The notes: generated from the letters alone by a model not told the origin. Counted from the first letter of the stretch, positions 47,601 to 60,200 are shown. The stretch is DNA of 64,000 nucleotides from Persicaria tinctoria (GCA_037127255.1 JBANSL010000012.1:24066615-24130614); one strand, 5' to 3'. Made by a program: numbers and translations.

Positions 47601-49210
47601 CAGCCAGCTATGAACTCTTTGACCAGTGAGTACTGTGTGACCACTCCTAGGGTCCTGTAAAATAAATGTGTTCTTGTGAAAGTTAACATCCACCTCTGAG
47701 TCATCAATAACCTTCCCAACTGACAGAAGATTGATCTTAAACTCACGAATAGAAAACACATCATATAGAATCAGTCCTGAAGCAGTGTGAACATCTCCAA
47801 CCTCTGACACATACTTAACTGATCCATCTGGCAAAGAAACTCTAATAGGGACCTTTAGTTGTCTTTTAAAGCAGTGTGAAGATCTCCAACCTCTGACACA
47901 TACTTAACTGATCAATCTGGCAAAGAAACTCTAATAGGGACCTTTAGCTGTCTTTTAAATCTCAACATGCTATCATAAAAAACCATATGATCCGTAGCTC
48001 CACTATCTATTACCCAAACATTATCATTTTCACAGTGCTTTCTAGCAATACTCAAGGCAAAAGCATCATTCAGAGATGTAAAGGAGAGAAGGTTACCAGC
48101 AAAATTGGCATCACATCTTGCCACTCCTTTCCCTTTGATTGCCTTTAACACCTCTTGGACAACTGAACTAAGGACATCAGCACTTATGTCTTCAGTTCCA
48201 CAGCTTCCTGCTACTGTCAGTGGAGTATCATCCAATTCTCCATCGACAGCATTAGCTCTGGCTCCAGGTTTCCCTTTAGGAGTCTTGAACCACTCCGGGT
48301 ATCCTATGATCTTGAAGCACTCATTCTTGAGATGTCCTGTCATCCCACAATGAGAACACTTCTTGTTTGCCTTTTCTGCAGCTCTATCTGCTTTCTCCTT
48401 CTTGTAATCCCTTTTCCCTTCAGTTGGTTTATTAGCAAAGAATGCATTTGAATCACTGCTACTTTCGCCAGTTGATTTCTTATCAACTTGCTGAACAAGG
48501 TAAAAGGCTTTGTTTAGGGAAGGTAAAGGTTCTGTAGCAAGGATCTGGTTCCTTACACTTTCATAACCTCCATTCAACCCCATCAAAAAATGAATCATCT
48601 TATCCCTATCATCTTTCTTATTAACTTTCTTCTCTAGATTACACGTACACTTATCCATAGCTCCACAATCACATCTCAATTTCCCATCTAAACTGAGAAT
48701 TTCATCCCACAGTTTCTTCAATTGAATGAAGTAATCGACCACAGCCATATTTCCTTGTTCAACATTACTCAAATTTCTCTTCAATTGATAGAGCAATGGT
48801 CCATTTGAAGGTGCGTACCTTTCAAGAACCTCATTCCACAACTATTTTGCAGTTTCAGCGTAGCTGAAACCTTCAGAGAGATTTGGCGCCATTGAGTTCA
48901 GTATCCAGCATCGAATCATGAAGTCGCATCTATTCCATTTCTGCAGATCTGTTGGATTCAAGCCTGCCTACTTCACGCTTCCATCTATGAAGCCAATTTT
49001 CTGTTTGGCGCCAAGCGCCATTTTTATTCCCCGACTCCAGCTTAGGAAGTTTGCTCCGTTGAAGACGTTCGTCACCAGCTGTGCTCCTGGATGGTCTGAG
49101 TTCGATAAACTCAGGGGATCGTTCATGCTGTTGCTGATTCCCCCAATTTCACGACGAATTATTGCTCCGAGTTCCTCCATCTTCTGCGAATTGCCAGATC
49201 TCCTTCCCAC
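44640..49210 (-). pseudogene. Copia gag-pol with few lesions
   Basis: Gag starts at 49210 and shares one frame down to 47912, apart from two TAG stops (near 48968 and 48842). It carries LLYQLKRNLSNVEQGNMAVV, the CDCGAMDKCTCN motif and a CSHCGMTGHLKNECF zinc knuckle. Protease has WVIDSGATDHMV. An 89-bp tandem duplication (47782-47870/47871-47959) plus GGA to TGA breaks the frame after it. Pol continues at 47834: GAG-pre-integrase ending HARLGHASVSKMIHIPG, integrase IDLWGPYKVP, IRSDNGTEF and QQNGCVERKHRHL, then one TAG at 46266. RT follows (RLLLAMATLKQWPVHQLDVN, AFLHGFLNKEVYM, YVDDLLVSGD), then RNase H (VSKSSAEAEYRSMSKTAGEL). Confidence 0.93.
47782..47959. repeat. 89-bp tandem duplication in Copia gag-pol
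   Basis: GCAGTGTGAA(C/G)ATCTCCAACC starts both copies (47782 and 47871). 89 is not a multiple of three, so it shifts the frame between protease and the pre-integrase region. Confidence 0.92.
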
Positions 49211-49239
49211 GGCGCTTGATTATGCCGATCGAAGACCTG

Positions 49240-49254
49240 CGAGCTCTGATACCA
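49240..49254 (-). other. Primer-binding site of the young Copia element
   Basis: TGGTATCAGAGCTCG on the minus strand abuts the 5' LTR with no gap and is complementary to initiator tRNA-Met. Confidence 0.9.
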
Positions 49255-49472
49255 TGAAAACTAGTGTGATCCTCACACACAAGCCTCCATGGGAGGAGTA
49301 CAGAAGCAATCGAGAGATAGAGGAGGAAGAGAGAGTTTGTTGGAATCTTGTTTTCTGTTATAGATCAGTTGCTGCACAATACAGGAAGGGCTGCTATTTA
49401 TACCACTTGGTATTTGTACCCATCTTACCCTTTGTATACTACATGTATGTCAAACATGTGTATAGTTCTATA
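49255..49472 (-). repeat. 5' LTR of the young Copia element
   Basis: 218 bp, 99% identical to the other LTR. The TATA-like TATAAATAGC on the minus strand (plus GCTATTTATA at 49393-49402) is the likely core promoter. Confidence 0.93.
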
Positions 49473-49477
49473 AGAAT

Positions 49478-49780
49478 ATACTAATATAATATTATAAATA
49501 ATTTAGATAGTTTATAATACCACTGATTTGATAAGATTTTAACTATTCTTTTTTTTCTCTCTATTTTAACTTTATGTCTTAAAAAGTGTAAAAATAACTA
49601 AAAAAAAAATCAATTATTTGGATAGGAAAGGAGTATTAATAAGCTAGGTAACTCTCTCCCTCACAAGTTTTAAATTAAGATGTCATTCTTAGGACTTGAA
49701 TTTTCTTTAACCAGGGTACGTTATCCCTCAAAATAAATTTTATAGTACTATATAATATTGTTCACATATACTCCCTCGTT
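49478..49780. other. Intergenic A+T-rich spacer
   Basis: No gene or repeat recognised. Confidence 0.5.
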
Positions 49781-50055
49781 TGTTGAAACACATCATTGTA
49801 GAGTATTTAATTTCATTAAAAAAATATGTTATTACAGTTATTTTGACATTTACTTTTCGAAAATACCCTTATATATAATGATTATAGATTATAGATTGAT
49901 TGCTAGTGGTAATTTTTTTTTAAAAAAAGTATAATAAATATAAGTAAAATATATATTATATTTGTTAATTTTATTAAAAAAAAATTGTGTATAAAACTAA
50001 AATGACGTACATGCTACAATGTATACCCGAGTTATTATTAGCAAATAACGGGGAG
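49781..50055. mobile_element. Stowaway-like MITE (diverged)
   Basis: CTCCCTCGTTTGTTG at the left and GCAAATAACGGGGAG at the right are imperfect inverted ends with flanking TA. ACATCATTGTAG and CTACAATGTA also pair inside. Length 275 bp. Confidence 0.5.
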
Positions 50056-50584
50056 TATTGAATACATAGAGTAGCATGTATATATGAAATGAAAGCGATC
50101 GAGGGTCGGAAGCAAACAACAGTAAGAGTAGTAATTCTAATAGTGTACGATGGGATGGGAATTGGGAAGTTGTATTTAATTTAGATCCAAAGTGTTCACA
50201 CACACACACATACGAATCATCAATTCATAAGGATATTTTTAGTTTTTGGATACTGAAACACGTAAGAACGTCAAGTCCACGCTAAGCAATACGATGAATG
50301 TTAAATTGTTGCGGATGAGTGCCGCTCACTATCCATCTCCACTTCTCCACTACGTACCATAATACCATATGTATGCCTTAGATAGTGACTCAATGTTGTG
50401 ATGTGTTGGAACTTTTGTCCCACCTCGAAAAAACACGAGAACTCGAGTTTTACATATAAGTCAGTAGGTCACTCCTCCTATTGTCAATTGATTTTAAAAT
50501 GAAACCTTACTGATCTTATGTGCTCTCTCTCAGAGAGATGTCGTTAATAATCACGGGTATTCAATCCACCCGCAAACTAAATAT
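50056..50584. other. Intergenic; possible TRIM-like LTR scrap
   Basis: TGTTGGAACTTTTGTCCCAC near 50404 and GTCAATTGATTTTAAAATG near 50481 recall the conserved termini of plant TRIM/SMART-type LTRs, but no second copy or TSD is present. Confidence 0.3.
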
Positions 50585-51060
50585 CAAGTTTTTCATTTAA
50601 CCACCTCTTAAATTAGAAATTACACAAATCACCCATTAAATACAATTTGTTAACAAATCATCATCCATGATAAAATTTTATCAAGATTTTTTTTAAAATA
50701 TTATAAGGGACCAATATACCCTTTGAGGGATTGAACATCTGCATTTATACATACTAGATGCATATTTATTAAAAATTTATAAATTCAAGGTCTTGTTGGT
50801 GTATGAATTATAATGGTGGTATAACGATTTTTTAATTTTTGGCTAATTACAAGTCTGAGGTGTTTCAATGGTTATGAAAAGGTAAATTTGATTAAAAATG
50901 GGGGTAAATTAGTCATTTCTATTGATGTTTCGATAGATGTTTTTACTTAGATGGTGATTTGTTAACAAATCGTATTTAACGAGTGGTTTTGTGTAATTTT
51001 AAATTTAACGAGTGGTTAAGTGAAAATCCACATTTAATAGATGGTTTTATGTAATTTACC
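50585..51060. mobile_element. MITE with long imperfect inverted repeats
   Basis: The left TTACACAAATCACCCATTAA and TTTGTTAACAAATCATCATC pair with the right GATGGTGATTTGTTAACAAA and GTGGTTTTGTGTAATTTT. Arms of about 100 bp enclose about 280 bp. The exact ends and TSD were not fixed. Confidence 0.65.
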
Positions 51061-52388
51061 TTAGGAAACATCCTCTCGACCTAGTCAGGGTTGGTGTGTA
51101 TAACTTGATCCCTTAGATCCTGTTTAGAGCAGGATATGCTGGGATTGTGAAATCATGTTGTTGGAGACCTTCGGACGCATATCCCCATTATTTCCGATGA
51201 AAACATCGACGCAATATTTGAACCGTTGATTAGGTTCATTAATTGGTCAAGCTTGAAGCCTTTGACAGTTGACACTAGCGAGAATGCGGGAGTGATCCTG
51301 GGTAGAGTCGATGGCAGATCTGAGGTCAAAAATCTTGAAATGGGACAATGGTTTAGATATGGGGGATATTCAAGATGAACACATTGGATAAGAGGTCATT
51401 GGTTTAGACGGGGGAGAAGGAGGGTGAACGGAATTACGGTATAATAGGGATATTGTGGGTATTATGAAAATATGTTGGACACTTCCTTAATTAACAAATA
51501 AAAATTGACAATTACTTAATTATACATTGACATTTCACCAAATTTATCCTAAATGAGTGGCCCATAGATCTATTTCATACAGTATTGTGTACTACTCCGT
51601 AATATTGATTGGTTCAATGAATTTTAAGATAAAGAAACATATATATATTTTTATAGATTCACAATTTTCTCAAATTTAATTACTTTAACCAAGTACTCCG
51701 ACCGTAGTAGAAAGTGCATCACAAAGTATAGCCGTACATATATAGCGAGGATCTTGAGAAATTTCAAGCATTGTTATATATACCATTAATTTTTTTTTAA
51801 ACGCAAATTCATTCACCCGTTTTGATTGTCAGATACATGTTTTTTGCATGAAAATGGTTTGTTGACACCTTCTTCTCCTGTCGATAAAATGGATGTTGAT
51901 TTTAACGATACGGAAATAGTTATACATTTTGGCAAGAAATTGGCCTTGTGTATAGTAGCCTCCTTGTATAATGGAGTAGTAGACAATGATATATTATAGC
52001 CTAGGATCCTTTCCTATACAATTGTGCAGTGAGGATCATCTGGTCTATAGTCATGGTCCATGTTACACGCTAAATATCACCTTATTCATAACTATGATTC
52101 ATTCTATGTGGCGAGGATCACCCGGCCACAATTCAAATTAATTAGCCATACAAATTCCAATACCAAAAATAAAATGTTCTTAGACACATCAAATACCTTA
52201 ATTAGATTACAAATTACATTGAGATTTTGGTACATGAATCCCCAATTTGTGAATTAACCTGGAAACCCTGGGTGCGTGTTTTCGGCCACCCAAGCAAGCC
52301 ATGTCATGTCCCAATTAATAGAGGGGCGGGACCCACAAAAACCAAAAAGCTGAAACCATACAGATGAAAACGTCTTCCCTTACCAATA
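51061..52388. other. Intergenic region upstream of the NPF gene
   Basis: No gene or repeat with clear ends. The NPF promoter should lie in the last several hundred bases. Frames such as 52060-52257 have no domain. Confidence 0.5.
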
Positions 52389-52397
52389 TTTATACAC
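52389..52397 (+). promoter_or_regulatory. TATA-like box of the NPF gene
   Basis: TTTATACAC followed by a CT-rich tract (52398-52430, a plant Y-patch pattern) lies about 70 bp before the ATG at 52466, giving a short 5' UTR of roughly 40-50 bases. Confidence 0.5.
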
Positions 52398-52465
52398 TCC
52401 TCTCCTCCCTCCCTCCCCTCTCCGTCTGAACTGAATCCCATAACCCACATTTTCAAATCAAGAAA

Positions 52466-55400
52466 ATGGAGGATCCCTTCCAAGATGAGAGTAAAAGGGC
52501 CCACCAAGATCAAGAGCAAGGGGATCAAGTTCACCATGAACAAACCCTCAACAAAAAGGGAGGCCTCATCACAATGCCATTCATCATTGGTGAGTGGCAA
52601 AACAAACTGTCTAAATTTTGCAATTTTGCTTTATGGGTTTGCTTCAAAGTTTGAAACTTTTTCCCAATTTTGGGTTGATTTGTGTTTGTTATCAAGTGAA
52701 TGAATCACTGGAGAAGGTGGCAAGCTATGGGCTGTTACCAAACATGATAGTGTATCTGATGAAGGAGTACAGGATGAGCTTGCCCAAAGGGACCAATCTC
52801 CTCTTTTTCTGGTCAGCTGCTACCAATTTCATGCCCATTGTGGGTGCCTTTCTTGCTGACTCCTTCCTTGGGAGGTTCCTCACCATTGGCCTTGGTTCTA
52901 TCTGCAGTTTCATGGTAACTTTCTTGAATTGATTACTTGTAATTAATCCTTGTTAATTACACCTTTAATTAATCTCTCAAATGTCATTTCAATTTTTGGT
53001 GTGTTGGAGGACTATGCTTAGAGTTCAATCTTATGAGCTGCTTTTTGATTTTTGATGCCATGAAGGATAGGTAACATAACATGGGTTGATGTATAGTTTG
53101 TCAGAGAGAATTCATTGTTTATTAATTGTTATTGTGTGAGGAGGGGTCAAAATAAATAATTTCGGTGTTTTTTTGGTTTTTTGAAATTTAAACTCTTGGG
53201 AAAAATTTGTATTTTTTGAAAATAAAACTGAAAAGAACAGGAGAAAAACAGTGCTTTTCACCATATTGAGAATGTGCAAGAGTTCAGTCTCTAAATGGCA
53301 TCTGCTTTTCCATGTGTCTTCTTTTTTAAAATAAATTAAAAAGTTTATCAAGAATAAAGGCATCTGAACTTTATTTTCATGTGTATAAAAATTTGGGCAA
53401 CGGCACAAAACCGCCCCTCATATAGGCTATTTTGCAAAAAATCCCTCTTTATTTTAAAAATTGCATATAACTGCCCTTTTCATTATTACTATAAAATGCT
53501 AAAAAATGCACATTTCAAAACAATGGATTATTTTGTGCAAAATGGCCTGATTGTGTACAGATTAGATTACCCCCCAAAAAAAAAATTTAAAAATAAAAAA
53601 TTGGAAAGGGCATGTCACACAAACTCACATGGGAAGCACAAGGTGCAAAGAAGGAATAAAACACGTACACATCAGCTGTGCTGGTGTTATCAAGTAATTC
53701 ACACACCTTGATCGCTACATGACACATCTGCAGAAGCCCTAAAAACCTGCTGAATTATCCAATCAATTATTCAGTGGATCTTATCTTGTAGAGAGCAGGT
53801 AAACAAACAAATTCTTTCTGATCAGTCTTTTAGAGTCAGTAAGTAGCCTTTGTTTTTAGGACACCCCACCCTCCCCTGTGACATCAACCTTCAACATATA
53901 GGTACAGTGGCATCCCATCAGGCCATCATGTTCATGCTCCTTGCACATGAACTGTACAATCCAATCCAAAATATATACATGTCCCCTAAATTTGGATTCC
54001 ATCCTTATCATCATCTACATTTTTTTTTTGTAATATAAAAAAAAATTATTCAATAAAAATAATTTGGAGGAGTATTCGAGCTGTTGATGTTTATCCTTCT
54101 GTCTTGTCTAACACTCTCTCAACCAGTTTGAAGAAAGAGTAGAAACAACGCGTTTTTGCCCATAGCGTAAAGAACAAAGCTGTTACTGTGGAGAACTAAA
54201 GTTTATATGCTTCTTTCTTGTAATTTTCCCCATGTTTGGATCAATCTTTTATGTGATGATACCTAAATCTATGATGGGCTCCACTTTGTACCTTGGAGTT
54301 TTGTTCCATGGGATATGAAAGGGGGGTATGCACCTTGAATTTTCAGGATGAGCTTTCACAGATTCATCCAATAAAGGGGTAAAGGGTATTCAGAGGGAGG
54401 GCCAGGGCTTGTCTTCACTTATTCTAACTCTTTCAAAGGAACACACAAGGCTCAATAATTAGGGGTTGGCTATGAACATCAATAAAAGCTAAGCCATATG
54501 CCAGCTGGGGGAGTTTGATTTCATGTGTTTGTCAGCTGTTTTTGGTGGGGATTTTTGTGGGGTGTTTGCTTTTCTTTTTTTACATTTGCAATGTTTTGTT
54601 TTGTACTTTTCCTATTCAATTTTTCACTTGTCTGGTGAAACCTCTCAATCCAACAGTCTTTTTAGAAACAGACCAAATTAAGCTAAAACCAAAAGGGTTT
54701 TCTGTTTTTGTGGGTCGATTTCGGGTTGATTTGGATAAGCACATTACAACTGCTTGAATGAGATATATGTCTAGGAAAAAAAGATTCCAATTGTCACTAT
54801 CAGTTGTTACATTTAGATGCCTAATGATCATTTGGTCTCTAAACGTTTCAAGTTAATTTGTAGGGTGTGGTGGTTCTGTGGCTAACCACAATGATCCCAC
54901 ATTGGAAGCCGGCCCCTTGCACCAGTCTAACCGGGGCCTGTGAGTCGCCTACAGGTTCACAGTATGGTATCCTGGTCCTGGCCTTCACCCTTATGTCCAT
55001 TGGGGCCGGAGGGGTGAGGCCCTGCTCCCAGGCGTTCGGGGCAGACCAAGTAGACAGAAGAGATAACCCGAAAAATGAAAGGGTCCTAGAGACCTTCTTC
55101 AATTGGTACTACGCTTGCTCGTGTTTCTCCGTCTTGATCGCCTTAACTGTGATTGTATACATCCAAGATCACAACGGATGGAGAGTCGGATTTGGTGTTC
55201 CGGCTGCCCTCATGATCATATCGGTCTTGATTTTCTTCATTGCCTCTCCGTTGTATGTGAAGCTGCAACCGAGGCAGAGCTTGTTCGTTAGCTTTGCTCG
55301 TGTCGTTGTTGCTGCTTATAGGAACAGAAATCTCCAATTACCGCCTCATATCACCGATGTTCAATACTATCATCTGAAAGATTCAACAATGCTCGCTCCG

Positions 55401-56387
55401 AGCAACAAGTTAAGGTATGATACTGGAGGCAAGGTTAAGGAGAGGTCTCATGTTACAGTTATACTAGTATATTGCTTGCTTGCGCATACTCACACACGAT
55501 TTGTCTTTGTTTCAAGGTTCTTGAACCGAGCCTGCGTGGTTAGGGACGCAGCGAAGGACATCTGCTTAGACGGGACAGCAAAGGACCCATGGAAGTTAAC
55601 AACAGCTGAAGAAGTTGAGGAGCTCAAATGCCTCATCAGGGTCCTCCCTATATGGTCGTCAGGGATCATGCTAGGGATCAACACAAGCCAAACCACGTTT
55701 CAGCTCGTCCAAGCTAGCTATATGGACCGACATTTGACCTCCAAATTCGAAGTCCCGCCTGGCTCCTTTGGTATGTTCTTAATCATAGTCATAGTTCTAT
55801 GGATCCCCATCTATGACCGAGTCATCATCCCTTTGGCATCAAAGCTCAAGGGAAAGCCAGTGAGGATCGGTGTCAAGGTAAGAATGGGGGTCGGGCTCTT
55901 CTGCACCTTCTTGGCTATGGTGGTATCGGCCATTGTGGAGAGCATTCGAAGGAGTAGAGCTGTCCACGGGAACCCTATACTGATGTCCGCGTTCTGGCTC
56001 ATCCCACAATACGGACTGAACGGTCTTGCTGAGGCATTCAATGGGATAGGACAAACTGAGTTCTACTATTCAGAGTTCCCGAAGAGCATGTCAAGCATAG
56101 CAACTGCCCTTTCTGGCCTTTCTATGGCAGTTGCTAGCCTCCTGGCGAGCGCCATACTCAGCATAGTCAACAATATAACCAAGAAGGGAGGTCAGAACAG
56201 TTGGGTCATGACGGATATCAACAAGGGCCACTTAGATTATTACTACACGCTCTTGGCGGTGTTGAGCTTCGTAAGCCTGCTATACTACCTGGTCAACAGC
56301 TGGGCTTACGGACCTTGCGAGGGGGAGCAAAGGAGCAAGGTCACAGATGAAAGGAGTAATGGGGATTCAAACAATCAAGGGAGTTAA
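52466..56387 (+). CDS. NPF1.2: NRT1/PTR FAMILY (NPF) transporter, NPF1 type
   Basis: Exons by splice signals and family fit: 52466-52589, 52697-52914, 54864-55414 and 55517-56387, all GT-AG, giving 587 aa, normal for the family. The hydrophilic N-terminus is followed by KGGLITMPFII and the ExxEK motif (ESLEK, residues 44-48) of proton-coupled NPF carriers. WSAATNFMPIVGAFLADS and RPCSQAFGADQVDRRDNPKN follow, then the central loop and IGQTEFYYSEFPKSMSSIA before the last helices. About 12 membrane spans are expected. Arabidopsis NPF1.1/1.2 are plasma-membrane low-affinity nitrate transporters that move nitrate from older to young leaves; the closest resemblance is to that pair. Substrate here is inferred. 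The start is the first ATG after a short CT-rich leader. Intron 3 (102 bp) has no stop, so an unspliced reading also stays open. Confidence 0.92.
52915..54863 (+). other. Intron 2 of the NPF gene (1.95 kb)
   Basis: Starts GTAACT and ends TTTGTAG. Contains non-coding A+T-rich DNA. Several short open frames inside (for example 53379-53711 and 54515-54757) have no similarity and are not genes. Confidence 0.85.
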
Positions 56388-57274
56388 AAGGAGATGTTAT
56401 ATGTATAGTGTGTTCTGTGGTTAGAACTGGTGCTGGTAGCTGATTTTACTGATATTTATCATTTGGGAGTGTTTTAAACACTAGGTGGATTGGCTTTCTT
56501 TTTCTTTCTTTCTTCCTTCCTTTCTTCTTTGGAGGGTTTTTAGGGTTGCCTAAAAAAAAGTTGAAAATGGATAGTTTGGTATAATTATATACTATGATAT
56601 AATATTTATATGGAATTGGATGTGGAAATGTCAGATACTTTCTGTTGGTCATCTTTTTGTTATGTTACAAACTGTTTCACAAGCTCATAACTTTGGACAC
56701 AGCTCTGTAATTGCACTGGGTCTTTCGGAGATGGCTAGCTCACTGAGTTAGCCATGTCCGAATGACCCACGCGGACAAACAACCCATCTGAACATACATG
56801 TAAACGTCCATATTTTGTGGTTAAACTATCTACTGCAAAGTTGTATTACAGTTCATTCAGCGGGTCATCTCAGATCCAAACCAATTTGACAGAAATGTGT
56901 GTACTTTGGATTAAAAAAATTTGAGGTTCCAGGGAGGTAATTCTGGACCAAAGGGAAGTTACACAAAATCATTTTTAAGGTTCCAATTGAAAACAGCAGA
57001 ACCCTAAAAATATGGGGATTTTGTGAACTGCCTCTTAACTCTGATTTCATACTTTCATCCAACTGATAGCAAATCATGGAACAGGAAAGAACAAAAATTG
57101 AGATGAACAGAGCCAATAACTGTGATTAATTTCATTGAATGAAGTCATAACTTCAGTTTAGGTTCTCAATCACAAGGGAAAAAAGGCATCTTAACAAACA
57201 TGAGAATGCAATCTCACCGGACATGGATATGATTATTCAAGTCTACACGCAGTGCATCGCTGATGCTATGTGGC
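56388..57274. other. Tail-to-tail intergenic region between NPF and AAE13
   Basis: Holds the 3' UTRs of both genes, which converge. A CTTTCTTTCTTCC pyrimidine tract lies at 56497-56527. No further gene. Confidence 0.6.
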
Positions 57275-60200
57275 TCACTTTTTCTCTTCGGCTGCCAGCA
57301 GCTTCTTGAGTTCTTTCTTGTTCACCTGAAAATTACGAAACATATCAAAGTATCAAACAACAACAATCATCTACGCAAATAAAAAAAACTAATGACGTGA
57401 TGTCCTGTGAAAATGAGGTATCACATACCTTTCCCATTGCATTGCGAGGCAAAGAGTCCCATAAATATAATCGCGTTGGTAGCTGTTGTAAGGCATAAGA
57501 CAGTAAGCAAGAACAGTAAAAAATAATCCAGGATTCTAAATATTACGAACATAATTCTTTACACAGCCAAAAGCGGCTCAAAACTCAATTCAACAAAATG
57601 ATTCTAAATAGCACTAGTCCCTATAACTCTATGAAGATGTCGATTTATCTACTAAAAGAAAATCAGCTAATAATGGCAGGATTTTGATAAATAAAAAACT
57701 ATTTACATACAGTAAAAAAAAATGCTAATTCCCAAATTACCTTGTATGGTGCTAGTCGATCTTTTGCCCATGTCCGTAGCTCTTCCAAGGTCATCGCAGG
57801 CTGCAGTTCTTGATGCCGCTGCTTTCTTGCATCTTCATGTTCATGGGGCACAATGATTGCACATACAACTTCCCCATAAGTTTTATCCGGCAACCCCAGT
57901 ACACAGCACTCAGACACTGCAGGATGCTGCAGCAAAACAATGCCAAACGACTACATCAGAACATTAACTTCTGAGCATTGTGTGAATTCGTTGTCTTAAG
58001 TTTTCACAGGGCCATAAAAGGTGGACATGTAGTAAGAAGTGCTTGCCTCTAAAAGAACAGCTTCTATCTCTAATGCCGATAATTTGTATCCTCCAACCTT
58101 CATTATATCAGCACTAGTGCCTGTTAACATTTGATGAAAGATCAGATTTTCATGGGGAACAGTAACAATGTTATATGCAGCATATGTACTAATCTAAATG
58201 CAAGAGGAGCTTTTTAACAAACACATTGAAAGATCTACCAGGGTTTTTACATGGACAAAAAGCAGCATGCCGATTGGCAAAGCTGGAGCCAAAAAATACA
58301 GAGATTTTTGTCCCGTCAACAGGTGGTTTTACTTGGTTAAACAAACAATTTATCCAAGTTGTACTGGCACATGTATATTTGAAAAAGTGTACTCATTGGA
58401 AAATGAAAAGCACACAATGGGCCATTCTCTTGTGAGTGGATAAACGATACTAACTATCAATCTTATCACCATCGTCATGGCACACCCAACTGTAAACAGC
58501 AGTAGTGAAATACTAATTAGCAATCAAACTAGTGTGTGCACTTCCATCTTTAGTTAAAACGTGATGGTCAAGAAAGTTTGTAAATAGAAAACATTTTTTC
58601 TCCACCAACGAGTGCTGTCTCCAGCAAACTGTACATTGCTTGATGAATGCGTAATCCAAAAGTCAATATTCTAGACTACAGATCAACTTTATGACTGAAA
58701 TATAACAAGATGAGCAAATAATGCCAATGTTGAGTGTTTACTCACGTCCCAAAATCACATAGTATCCTTCTTCATCCACTTTTACTGCATCTCCGGTCTT
58801 GAAGAACCCACCCTCAATAAAGGAATCTTTAGTCACCTGTTGTACATAGAAAATAACGACAGGAGCAAACAAGCAACTTCCTGGCTTAGTTACAAACAAA
58901 ACAACGACAGGAACAAATAAGCAACTTCCTGATCATCAGAATACTTCCAGACATACAAATGATAAGATACCTCGGTTTTCAGGATATAAAATCCTTAGGA
59001 AGACCAAATCAAGAGAAAGAGATACCAAATAGCATGTCTAAGATAAATTATATCCTTCCTAAAGTCAACTAGCGAAAGAGCTTAGAAAGAAAAACTAAGA
59101 TAAGATAAAAATAAATGATAAATTCAAAGGGAAATTGACCTGATCCAAATTTCTTATCTTAAAAGGAAAATGAACCCCCCAAAATGAAAAAAAAATATAG
59201 GGAAATGAACAAGGAAAAACATTGTTGAATTTGTTTGCAGGCGAGCTTACAAATCTGTTTGTTTCACTAACATACTGCAAAAATGCAACAAGTATTATAT
59301 ACCTCAGGGAGTTTCCAATATTCTCTAAGCAATGAAGGGCTTTTAACACATAGTTCGCCCATTCCAGAAATGAAGCGAGCTTACAAATCTGTTTGTTTCA
59401 CTAACATACTGCACAAATGCAACAAGTATTATATACCTCAGGGAGTTTCCAATATTCTCTAAACAATGAAGGGCTTTTAACACATAGTTCACCCACTCCA
59501 GAGGTTTCATTTCCACTTCCCTCTTCTGCAAGAATCTTGACCTGGATACATCACAAATAATCACTTCCTGAATTTGGCACTATATTCATATCCTCCAAAG
59601 AGCACATTTGTCAGGGTTACTTGTCAATTCCCAACAATATCTTCAAATAAACTCATATTTGCTGAACACAAGGGTTAACACTTACCTCCACACCTGGAAA
59701 TGGTTTCCCAACAGTGCCTCCTTTCCTTGAACCATGTAAAGGGTTTGAGATTGCCATGACAAACTATAGATCGACCCAAAAATTGTCATTAAAACTGTGT
59801 GAAAGTATTCATATTTCATTGTCATACCCACAAGACACACACTCTTTTTCCTTTTTGGGATGAGTTGCATCATATACTGACCTCAGTCATGCCATAACGT
59901 TCCAAGAGCCGGTGCCCTGTAATTGTCTCCCATTGTTGCATAACAGGATAGGGGAGTGCAGAGGAACCACACATCTGAAATAAGGAAGGATTTCAGTTTT
60001 AGACATCTTGACGCAGTCGGAAGTTTCGAGAAACACGCTAGCGCGGGTTCTCACGGATAAAGGGTTCGCAAGCGTCGAAACCCTACGGGATAGGTCTGGA
60101 ATCCACCAGAAAGGGGTCTTGGAATCCACCAAGGGGATAAAAGAGAAACTCTCTAAAAATTCATTATTCAGATTCATTGAAAATAAAGACTACAACGAGT

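Larger units (their letters stand above)
44415..49472 (-). mobile_element. Young, nearly complete Copia retrotransposon
   Basis: LTRs at 44415-44631 and 49255-49472 differ by only two substitutions and one 1-bp indel. The TSD AGAAT is perfect (44410-44414 and 49473-49477). On the minus strand the order is 5' LTR, primer site, gag, protease, integrase, RT, RNase H, polypurine tract, 3' LTR. The LTR runs TA...CA rather than TG...CA in both copies. Short LTRs and gag type suggest the Ale/Retrofit group (inference). Nonsense codons and an 89-bp duplication inactivate its ORF. Confidence 0.95.

Noticed and set aside
50395..50530. TRIM/Cassandra-like LTR
   Set aside because: Only two short terminal-like words; no 5S-like segment, second LTR or TSD.
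53379..53711. 110-codon frame in the NPF region
   Set aside because: Lies wholly in intron 2 and has no similarity.
54867..56387. NPF exon 3-4 as one uninterrupted coding exon
   Set aside because: Positions 55415-55516 have clear GT and AG signals; splicing restores the conserved LRFLN(R/K)AC sequence, so the open frame includes a retained intron.
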